A stretch of 12,192 nt of DNA from the NCBI GenBank assembly GCA_964502465.1, contig CAZCWX010000555.1:1-12192 (forward strand). The letters are read 5' to 3'. Below, in pieces: positions 6,690-12,192 of this stretch (position 1 is the first letter of the stretch; every line of letters starts with the position of its first letter). Position numbers and translations under genes: made by a program. This DNA comes from CAZCWX01 sp964502465. GTDB taxonomy: Bacteria > Desulfobacterota > Binatia > Bin18. The notes beneath the pieces were generated by a model, which saw nothing but the letters and a program-made list of their open reading frames with translations, had not been told where the DNA came from and ran no database searches.

Positions 6690-6786
6690 GAGTAAATTTT
6701 TGATCCTTATCCTTACACTCCTCATTTTCTTTTATTGTTCTTCTCCCCCTTGCCTGGTCCTTTTTCTCTCTGTTACAAGTCTCCAC
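6690..6786 (+). other. Pyrimidine-rich leader before xseA
   Basis: On the plus strand this stretch is dominated by C and T, with very few G between about 6703 and 6786. Its frame is open and in phase with xseA from a GTG at 6688, and would add 33 mostly hydrophobic residues, but the composition looks non-coding and the GTG lies inside the outer arm of the inverted repeat. C-rich, G-poor RNA could act as a Rho loading region; a weak TTGCCT (6750-6755), 18 bases, TACAAG pair could be a promoter. Neither is shown. Confidence 0.35.
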
Positions 6787-8004
6787 ATGGCGGACCTGTC
6801 GTTGTGGAACACCCGTCCACAGGCTCTCTCTGTCACGGCTCTGACCACCCGGATTCAAGCCTCTCTTGACGCCGATTTTTCTGACGTTTGGGTAGGAGGG
6901 GAGATTTCCGGCCTACGTGCACCTGCGTCGGGGCACTTGTATTTTACGCTCAAAGACGAGCAGAGCCAACTGCGCGCAGTGATGTTCCGCGGCTATGCTG
7001 GGCTCCTGCGCTTTCGTCCAGAAGATGGCTTGGACGTCGTTATTAAGGGGAAGATTAGTCTCTATGCCGTACGAGGAGACCTCCAACTCTACGCTTCACT
7101 GATGGAGCCACGCGGTCTTGGAGCGCAACAACTCGCCCTCGAACAGCTCAAGGCGGCCCTGGCTGCAGAAGGGTTGTTTGCCCTCGAACGCAAACGCCCC
7201 TTGCCGTTCTTCCCGCGCTGTGTTGGCGTGGTGACTGCCCTTGGTGGCGCTGCGATTCACGACATCCTGACGATTCTCTATCAACGATGTCCCTATACGC
7301 GGGTGATCATCCGCCCGGTAAAAGTGCAGGGGGTGGGGGCTGGTGTGGACATTGCTGCTGGAGTGCGTGATATGAACGATCATGGTGAAGTTGAAGTGAT
7401 TATCGTCGGTCGTGGCGGCGGGTCGCGTGAGGACCTGAGTGCCTTTAATGAAGAGGTCGTCGCCCGCGCGATTGCGGCATCAGCAGTGCCGATTATTGCC
7501 GCGGTGGGACATGAGATCGATCTTAGCATTGCAGACTTAGTGGCCGACCGGCGGGCACCTACACCGACAGCTGCTGCGGAAATGGTGGTTCCACGGTGGG
7601 AAGACCTGCGGCTGCAAGTCGCGGCAAGACAGGATGCCTTGGCTATGGCTTTGGCTCGGTTTTTGACAAATCGCCGTATTGCAGTGACACATCTCGGCAA
7701 ACGCTTGCGTGACCCCAGACAGCGCATTGTGGCGCTGCGCGACCACCTGCGCACGGCGACTGCACGGATACTCTCGGCGTTCCGCCGGCGAGAAGACAGA
7801 GCGCACGGTCGGCTTCAGGAGTTGGCCGCTACTCTCAATAGTCTGAGCCCGCTTGCGGTTTTGGGACGTGGGTATAGTCTGACGCGTACTATTGCGGAGG
7901 GGAAAGTGGTCACTGATGCCGCTACACTCAGGCCTGGTGACCTCCTTCGTCTCACCTTTGCCAAGGGCGAGGCTCAGGTTCGTGTTGAGGAGGTCAAGGC
8001 GTAG
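6787..8004 (+). CDS. xseA: Exodeoxyribonuclease VII large subunit
   Basis: XseA is the catalytic subunit of exonuclease VII, a cytosolic single-strand DNA exonuclease that acts with several XseB subunits in repair. From the ATG at 6787 the product has 405 residues, the usual length. An OB-fold DNA-binding domain occupies about residues 12-110 (VWVGGEISG, SGHLYFTLKD, LRAVMFRG). The nuclease domain follows, with VGVVTALGGAAIHDIL (146-161), VGRGGGSREDLSAFNEE (207-223), AAVGHEIDLSIADLVADRRAPTPTAA (first stretch 238-250). A long helical region (about 270-350) and the C-terminal segment LSPLAVLGRGYSLTR complete it. I reject the in-frame GTG at 6688 because it would put a hydrophobic helix on a cytosolic nuclease. 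No clear ribosome binding site precedes 6787. The stop abuts the xseB ATG. Confidence 0.95.
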   Translation: MADLSLWNTRPQALSVTALTTRIQASLDADFSDVWVGGEISGLRAPASGHLYFTLKDEQSQLRAVMFRGYAGLLRFRPEDGLDVVIKGKISLYAVRGDLQLYASLMEPRGLGAQQLALEQLKAALAAEGLFALERKRPLPFFPRCVGVVTALGGAAIHDILTILYQRCPYTRVIIRPVKVQGVGAGVDIAAGVRDMNDHGEVEVIIVGRGGGSREDLSAFNEEVVARAIAASAVPIIAAVGHEIDLSIADLVADRRAPTPTAAAEMVVPRWEDLRLQVAARQDALAMALARFLTNRRIAVTHLGKRLRDPRQRIVALRDHLRTATARILSAFRRREDRAHGRLQELAATLNSLSPLAVLGRGYSLTRTIAEGKVVTDAATLRPGDLLRLTFAKGEAQVRVEEVKA

Positions 8005-8250
8005 ATGGACCCCCAGCCACACAAGACATTCGAGGACGTCCTGCGGGATCTCGAGGGAATCGTAGAGCAACTTGAGACTGGAGATCTGTCCCTAGAGGAG
8101 GCGCTCGGCGCTTTTGAAAAAGGAGTGACGCTGGTCCGATATCTTGGCGACAAGCTGACCGCAGTGGAGAAACGGGTTGAAGTGTTGACGCGCGACTTAG
8201 GTGGCTCCTTCCAGCTGCAGACGATAACAGAGGATGAAGAAGAAACGTGA
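8005..8250 (+). CDS. xseB: Exodeoxyribonuclease VII small subunit
   Basis: XseB is the small helical-hairpin subunit that assembles on the C-terminal helices of XseA. The 81-residue product has the family core: FEDVLRDLEGIVEQLETGDLSLEEAL (residues 9-34; conserved LExIVxxLExGxLxLEE pattern) and AFEKGVTLVRYLGDKL, followed by a less conserved acidic tail (EDEEET). Length and position directly after xseA are as expected. The ATG follows the xseA stop with no gap, and the stop overlaps the GTG of ispA as GTGA, so translation is likely coupled on both sides. Confidence 0.95.
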   Translation: MDPQPHKTFEDVLRDLEGIVEQLETGDLSLEEALGAFEKGVTLVRYLGDKLTAVEKRVEVLTRDLGGSFQLQTITEDEEET

Positions 8251-9149
8251 ATCTCACCCGCTATCTGGAAGAACGACGCCGGTTGGTGGACCAAGCACTT
8301 AAACAACTGCTCGCCCAGGACGGAAAACCACCGCGCATCCTCGACAAGGCGATCCGCTACAGTCTGTTCTCTGGTGGAAAACGCATCCGTCCAATCCTCG
8401 CTTTAGCCAGTGGTGAAATTGCCGGGGCTTCGGTCGAACGCGTGCTTCCCTTTGCCTGTGCTCTAGAGATGATCCACACCTACTCGCTGATTCATGACGA
8501 TCTTCCCGCCATGGATGATGATGACCTCCGCCGTGGGAAGCCAACAAATCACATCGTGTTTGGCGAGGGGATGGCGATCCTGGCTGGAGACGGTTTACTG
8601 ACTGAGGCTTTCCGGGTGATGGCTGAGGGAGCACTCCGAAACGGTCTGAATAGCTCTGCAGCCCTACAAGCGGTGCGCGACATTGCTGCTGGAGCGGGTG
8701 CAACCGGCATGGTTGGGGGGCAGGTGGCCGACCTCGAGGCAGAAAACAAGCGGGCAACCAGATCTCTTGTCGAATATATCCATACCCGCAAAACTGCTGC
8801 CTTGATTCGTGCATCAGTACGAGCTGGCGCTCTGGTCGGTGGAGCCCGTCCACGACAGTTTGCGCGACTCGACCGCTACGGGGCTGCTCTTGGTTTGGCT
8901 TTTCAGGTAGCTGATGACATCCTTGATGTGGAAGGGGGAACCGAGAAAACCGGGAAGCGCGCAGGACGCGATGCTGAATTGAAGAAGGTGACCTATCCAG
9001 CCGCAGTAGGAATGGACAAAGCCAAGCACCGTGCACGCGAGCTGCTTGACGAAGCGCTCGATGCGCTCGGACCGCTGGGGCTGACCGCTGAGCCGCTGCG
9101 GCAGATTGCCAGGTTTGTCGTTGAACGAGCGGTGCACCCGTCAAGGTGA
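8247..9149 (+). CDS. ispA: Polyprenyl (farnesyl) diphosphate synthase
   Basis: This cytosolic prenyltransferase condenses isopentenyl diphosphate with allylic diphosphates, most likely to farnesyl diphosphate, the precursor of undecaprenyl and quinone side chains. The 300-residue product has the expected motifs: GGKRIRP (43-49), the first aspartate-rich motif DDLPAMD (84-90) within an IHDDLPAMDDDDLRRG stretch almost like E. coli IspA, GQVADLE (158-164), and the second motif DDILD (223-227) with the downstream KTGKRAGRD. Tyr-Ser just before the first motif fits FPP synthases, although a GGPP product cannot be excluded. GTG is the start, overlapping the xseB stop (GTGA); the stop overlaps the GTG start of tlyA. 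In many genomes dxs lies next; here it does not. Confidence 0.94.
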   Translation: MNLTRYLEERRRLVDQALKQLLAQDGKPPRILDKAIRYSLFSGGKRIRPILALASGEIAGASVERVLPFACALEMIHTYSLIHDDLPAMDDDDLRRGKPTNHIVFGEGMAILAGDGLLTEAFRVMAEGALRNGLNSSAALQAVRDIAAGAGATGMVGGQVADLEAENKRATRSLVEYIHTRKTAALIRASVRAGALVGGARPRQFARLDRYGAALGLAFQVADDILDVEGGTEKTGKRAGRDAELKKVTYPAAVGMDKAKHRARELLDEALDALGPLGLTAEPLRQIARFVVERAVHPSR

Positions 9150-9886
9150 CAACGCGAAAACGCCTGGATGTTCTGCTGGTCGAACGCGACTTGGTCACGA
9201 GTCGGGAGCAAGCGAGACGGCTGATTATGGCTGGTGCAGTGGTGGTGGATGAGCAGCGGGTGGATAAGCCGGGTACCCTGGTGAACGTCGCTGCGCGACT
9301 CCGTGTCAAGGACGAAGTCCGCTCGCCCTACGTCAGCCGTGGTGGACATAAGCTTGAAGCCGCGCTCCGTGCTTTTTACCTGGATGTGACAGGAGTGGTA
9401 GCCCTTGACGTTGGTGCCTCAACCGGCGGATTCACCGACTGTTTACTGCAACACGGCGCAGCGAAAGTATTCGCTGTTGATGTTGGGTATGGCCAACTCG
9501 CTTGGTCTTTGCGTCAAGACCCACGAGTGGTCAACCTCGAGCGCCATAATATTCGTCTGCTTGATCCAGCCGAACTCACTGAGACGCCCAGTCTGGCAGT
9601 GATCGACGCCTCGTTCATCTCGCTCTCGCTTATCGTCCCAAAGGTGCTCACGTTGCTCGCTCCCCAGGGAAAAGTTGTTGCCTTAATCAAGCCGCAATTT
9701 GAAGTAGGCAAGGGGAGGGTCGGGAAAGGGGGAGTCGTGCGAGATGCGGCTCTGCATGCTGAAGTGGTCTCTGCTCTGTGCGACCAAGCTGAAGCGTGGG
9801 GGGTGGAGGTCAAGGGAGTGACTGCATCACCTCTCCGTGGCCCGAAAGGCAACACCGAGTTTTTGCTCTATTTACAAAAACGCTAA
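9146..9886 (+). CDS. tlyA: TlyA-family rRNA 2'-O-methyltransferase
   Basis: TlyA proteins (once called hemolysins) methylate ribose 2'-OH groups in 16S and/or 23S rRNA with SAM. The 246-residue product has an N-terminal S4 RNA-binding domain (residues 6-55, including RLDVLLVERDLVTSREQARR at 6-25), the linker YVSRGGHKLEAAL, and a Rossmann-type FtsJ-like methyltransferase domain. The SAM motif is DVGASTGGFTD (88-98). A likely K-D-K-E catalytic set is K69, D154, K182 (in LIKPQFE) and E238 (in GNTEFLL). SPLRGPKGN near the end is typical of the family. Start is GTG, overlapping the ispA stop (GTGA). Which rRNA is the target cannot be read from the sequence. Confidence 0.94.
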   Translation: MTTRKRLDVLLVERDLVTSREQARRLIMAGAVVVDEQRVDKPGTLVNVAARLRVKDEVRSPYVSRGGHKLEAALRAFYLDVTGVVALDVGASTGGFTDCLLQHGAAKVFAVDVGYGQLAWSLRQDPRVVNLERHNIRLLDPAELTETPSLAVIDASFISLSLIVPKVLTLLAPQGKVVALIKPQFEVGKGRVGKGGVVRDAALHAEVVSALCDQAEAWGVEVKGVTASPLRGPKGNTEFLLYLQKR

Positions 9887-9917
9887 ACGTGCTGCGGAAG
9901 ACAAGAGAAGAGAATAG

Positions 9918-10340
9918 ATGCTCGCGACGTCTCATCGTCTGATGGCAGCCTCGGGAGCAGTACTACTTGGAGCGTCTCCGATCCAGGCACTGATAGCAAC
10001 CCTGGGGGCGACTCTGCCGGACCGAATCGAGGTTGTCGGATTGCCGCACCGTGGTGTCTCTCACTGGCCCTGGCCTTGGGCTCTGGCGGTGTGGGCCATG
10101 TACGCTCAACACACGGCTTGGGGGACTGTCCTGGCGTGGTGGTTTGCTGGCGCACTCTTTCATATTGGCGCGGACCTATTTACGGTTGGTGGGATTCCCC
10201 TTGTCTTTCCCAACCGGCGGATACGACTTGGGGTGGTACGTACTGGAGGAGTGGGTGAATACCTTATTGTCGTGCTGTTCGTCGTCGCGGCTCTCGTTCA
10301 GGTATTCCACCTGCCGGTATTGCAAGTGGCAGTGCCCTAA
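9918..10340 (+). CDS. YdjM/DUF457-type membrane metal-dependent hydrolase-like protein
   Basis: The 140-residue product resembles the YdjM (DUF457) group of small inner-membrane proteins annotated as metal-dependent hydrolases; no activity is well established. Putative metal ligands are spaced as in that group: H6 in TSHRLMA, D35 in TLPDRIE, the HRGVSH motif (H44 to H49), and H82/D86 in GALFHIGADLFT followed by GGIPLVFP. About three to four hydrophobic segments are seen (near 10-32, 53-80 and 115-133). The protein is short for the family, with little between the motifs. The ATG has a purine-rich GAGAAGAGAATAG upstream. It lies 31 bases after tlyA and may be on the same transcript. Membrane placement is firm; enzymatic role is only family inference. 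Confidence 0.75.
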   Translation: MLATSHRLMAASGAVLLGASPIQALIATLGATLPDRIEVVGLPHRGVSHWPWPWALAVWAMYAQHTAWGTVLAWWFAGALFHIGADLFTVGGIPLVFPNRRIRLGVVRTGGVGEYLIVVLFVVAALVQVFHLPVLQVAVP

Positions 10341-10410
10341 GGGATAGCCAGTAGCCGGCGGTCAGTGATAAAAAGGCTTTCCAGACAACTGGAAGCTGAC
10401 AACTTTAACT
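10341..10410. other. Short gap before tenA with hairpin
   Basis: The gap holds an inverted repeat, GCTTTCCAG (10376-10384), ACAA loop, CTGGAAGC (10389-10396), with one bulged T. It has no U-tract, so it is not a clear terminator. No TPP riboswitch (thi box) motifs are seen upstream of tenA. Confidence 0.4.
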
Positions 10411-11070
10411 ATGACGCTCAGCGAACGACTCCATCAAGCGGCTGCACCAATCTGGCAGAAGACACTGGTCCATCCTTTCGTGACGGCATTGGGTGACGGC
10501 ACGCTCCCTATAGAAAACTTCCAGTTTTACATGTGCCAGGACTATGTCTTCCTCATCGAATACAGCCGGCTGCTGGCACTAGCGACAGCAAAAGCGCCGG
10601 ATCTTGAAACGATGGGACGCTTCGCGAACCTTCTTGATGCCACGCTCAATCGTGAAATGGCGCTGCATCGGGAATTTGCTGCTCAGTGTGGAATTAACAG
10701 CGCTGTCCTCGCCACGACTCACCCAGCGCCGACGACCTATGCGTACACCCGTCATCTTGTACGCGTTGCCGCTTTGGGTGATCTGGCCGAGATTGTCACC
10801 GCACTCTTACCCTGCCAGTGGGGGTATTGTGACATTGGTCAAACTCTTGCCCGCCGTGGAAAACCAGCCTCCGCGCCGTTCTACAGCCAGTGGATCGATA
10901 TGTATGCGTCTTCCGAGTTCGCTGCACTGGCCACCTGGCTGCGGGAGTTGCTCGATGCGTTGGACGGGACCACGAGCGAGGAGCGACTGGTCGAAATATT
11001 CTGCACCAGCGCGCGCTACGAATACCTTTTTTGGGACATGGCCTATCGCTTGGAAAGCTGGCCTCTCTAA
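10411..11070 (+). CDS. tenA: TenA-family thiaminase II / aminopyrimidine aminohydrolase
   Basis: TenA enzymes hydrolyse 4-amino-5-aminomethyl-2-methylpyrimidine to the hydroxymethyl form (HMP), salvaging degraded thiamin. The 219-residue all-helical product keeps the catalytic set: D44 in FYMCQDYVF, C135 in ALLPCQWGY, and E204 in ARYEYLFWDMAY, nearly the numbering of B. subtilis TenA (D44, C135, E205). Aromatic substrate contacts such as Y110/Y112, Y139 and Y165 (WIDMYASSEF) are present; position 47 is Phe rather than Tyr. A cysteine at the active site marks the classical TenA_C class rather than TenA_E. Length is normal. No other thiamin gene or TPP riboswitch is nearby, so regulation by thiamin is not visible. 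No strong ribosome binding site precedes the ATG. The gene faces the secretion ATPase gene tail to tail. Confidence 0.9.
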   Translation: MTLSERLHQAAAPIWQKTLVHPFVTALGDGTLPIENFQFYMCQDYVFLIEYSRLLALATAKAPDLETMGRFANLLDATLNREMALHREFAAQCGINSAVLATTHPAPTTYAYTRHLVRVAALGDLAEIVTALLPCQWGYCDIGQTLARRGKPASAPFYSQWIDMYASSEFAALATWLRELLDALDGTTSEERLVEIFCTSARYEYLFWDMAYRLESWPL

Positions 11071-11134
11071 GCAGGGCGACACCGACACCGTATCCGGTGA
11101 TCCCGGTCGTGTTGATCGGGTCGAATGAGCAGAA

Positions 11135-12192
11135 TTAGAGGAAAACGGTAGAGGAAGGTCTCTCTTCGATCCGCGGTCGCTCTAGCCCAAGCTCTTCAAA
11201 CAGCCAAGCTGGTCGTGAGTCAAACTCGTCCTTGCGAATTTTGGATAAAGTGTCCTCAAGGGAACAGAGCCCGGTGCGCACTTTTTCCATCGCGTCCCAA
11301 TAGAGCGTGGTCATGCCATAATGCTCGACAGCAAAGCGCTTGAGATCCTCGGCGGTCGCGCTGCCGCTACTAATCGCTTTTCGCATGGCGTCATCAGGGA
11401 CCAGTAGCTCATAGACACCAATACGTCCCTTATAGCCGATGCCGTTACAGGTCCGACAGCCTTTCGGACGATAGAGCGGGAGGTCAGCCTGAGAAGGGAG
11501 ACCAGCGAGGTGCTTTTCCTCTTCCGTTGGGTGATACGCCTCTTTGCACTTCGGGCAGAGACGGCGCAATAAACGCTGCGCACAGATCAAAATGATTGAG
11601 GAACTGACCAGGAAAGGCTCGATCCCCATTTCGACCAGCCGGGTGATCGTCGATGCTGCATCGTTGGTGTGCAGGGTCGAGAGTAACAGATGGCCGGTGA
11701 GAGCTGCTTCTACGCCGATTTCCGCGGTCTCACGATCGCGCATCTCACCGACCAGAATCACGTCTGGATCCTGACGCAAAAAGCTGCGCAGCGCTCGCTG
11801 AAAAGTCAGGCCAATCTCGCGGTTGACTTGCAGTTGGTTAATGTCATGAAGGGTGTACTCAACCGGATCTTCGATCGTCTGGATGTTGATATCTGGCTCC
11901 TGAATCTCATTGAGTGCAGCGTACAGGGTCATGGATTTCCCGGAGCCAGTTGGCCCAACATGCAGAATCATCCCATAGGGGGTCTTAATCTTCTCGCGAT
12001 ACAGATTAAGGTCACGAGGAGAAAGGCCAAGAGCAGTGAGTGGTAAAACGGCCTTGCGCTTATCGAGAATCCGCAGCACGATTTTTTCACCGGCGTGCAT
12101 TGGCGCGGTGGCGATGCGGAGATCGAAATCTGACCCCTTGTTCGAGAAATTTTTGAAAGTGATACGACCGTCTTGGGGAAGTCGTCGCTCGG
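11135..12192 (-). CDS. GspE/PilB-type secretion ATPase, C-terminal part
   Basis: The reading frame is open to the window edge, leaving about 351 C-terminal residues of a hexameric ATPase that powers type II secretion or type IV pilus assembly at the cytosolic face of the inner membrane. Near the edge RRLPQDGRI and DLRIATAP are visible. Walker A is GPTGSGKS (11933-11956), followed by the Asp box region (IEDPVEY), Walker B in DPDVILVGEMRD, and the His box STLHTND. A zinc-binding tetracysteine is present: CPKC, then CRTC about 30 residues later, ahead of GYKGRIGVYELL. After the usual family end the protein runs on for about 30 residues (DEFDSRP to SSTVFL). No pilus or secretion neighbour is visible to separate GspE from PilB. 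Confidence 0.92.
   Translation of the reverse strand, partial: ERRLPQDGRITFKNFSNKGSDFDLRIATAPMHAGEKIVLRILDKRKAVLPLTALGLSPRDLNLYREKIKTPYGMILHVGPTGSGKSMTLYAALNEIQEPDINIQTIEDPVEYTLHDINQLQVNREIGLTFQRALRSFLRQDPDVILVGEMRDRETAEIGVEAALTGHLLLSTLHTNDAASTITRLVEMGIEPFLVSSSIILICAQRLLRRLCPKCKEAYHPTEEEKHLAGLPSQADLPLYRPKGCRTCNGIGYKGRIGVYELLVPDDAMRKAISSGSATAEDLKRFAVEHYGMTTLYWDAMEKVRTGLCSLEDTLSKIRKDEFDSRPAWLFEELGLERPRIEERPSSTVFL

Noticed and set aside
6688..6786. N-terminal extension of XseA from GTG giving a signal-like hydrophobic start
   Set aside because: The GTG is inside a repeat arm, the family starts near the ATG at 6787, and a membrane segment does not suit a cytosolic nuclease.
7537..8070. Minus-strand frame opposite xseA and xseB
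   Set aside because: It lies fully opposite well-conserved nuclease motifs and shows no family features; it is a shadow of the real coding frames.
8299..9309. Long open frame on the minus strand opposite ispA and tlyA
   Set aside because: Its translation is rich in Arg, Ser and Gln with no domain pattern, and the plus strand encodes two complete, recognisable proteins here.
10341..10410. Possible TPP riboswitch before tenA
   Set aside because: The gap of 70 bases is short for one and has none of the conserved thi-box sequences; only a simple hairpin is present.
11083..11122. Terminator between tenA and the ATPase gene
   Set aside because: There are short stems (CACCG-TATC-CGGTG and CCCG...CGGG), but no T-tract on either strand, so an intrinsic terminator is not supported.

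Overview
The window reads as an ordinary chromosomal stretch of a Gram-negative bacterium. Base composition is in the mid-50s percent GC by eye. Genes are tightly packed, and neighbouring genes often share bases of the type TAATG, ATGA and GTGA. The xseA-xseB-ispA-tlyA order and an intergenic hairpin repeat beginning GTCATTGCGAG fit a deltaproteobacterium-like or related uncultured lineage (Tectomicrobia/Binatota-type). That placement is inference and weak. I see no tRNA, rRNA, CRISPR array, phage gene or complete insertion sequence.

Layout. (1) 1-626, minus strand: dtd (D-aminoacyl-tRNA deacylase), coupled by TAATG to a truncated DUF1285-like gene. (2) 710/731-2133, plus strand: lgt (prolipoprotein diacylglyceryl transferase), then a membrane-anchored TlpA/ResA-type thioredoxin, joined by ATGA. 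(3) 2130-4806, minus strand: a ferrous-iron uptake operon, feoA, feoB and a 47-residue FeoB-associated CxxC membrane protein. Its stop codon interlocks with that of the convergent thioredoxin gene. (4) 4807-5093: the feo control region, with a near-consensus sigma70 promoter, a Fur box and a second palindrome. (5) 5094-6473, plus strand: an S41 carboxyl-terminal processing peptidase. (6) 6474-6786: a gene-free stretch with a nested inverted repeat and a pyrimidine-rich leader. (7) 6787-9886, plus strand: xseA, xseB, ispA and tlyA with no gaps, covering exonuclease VII, a polyprenyl diphosphate synthase and an rRNA methyltransferase; the dxs gene often found in this cluster is absent. (8) 9918-11070, plus strand: a small YdjM-type membrane protein and a TenA thiaminase II. 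(9) 11135-12192, minus strand: the C-terminal part of a GspE/PilB-type secretion or pilus ATPase, running off the window.

Most genes are housekeeping. The part with most new content is the feo locus. Its -10 box ends six bases before the feoA ATG, so the mRNA is predicted to be leaderless. One 7-1-7 palindrome matching the Fur consensus covers the -10 and spacer, and a different perfect 7-1-7 palindrome covers the -35. A small third gene lies at the 3' end of the operon. I did not find a convincing wholly new multi-gene system.
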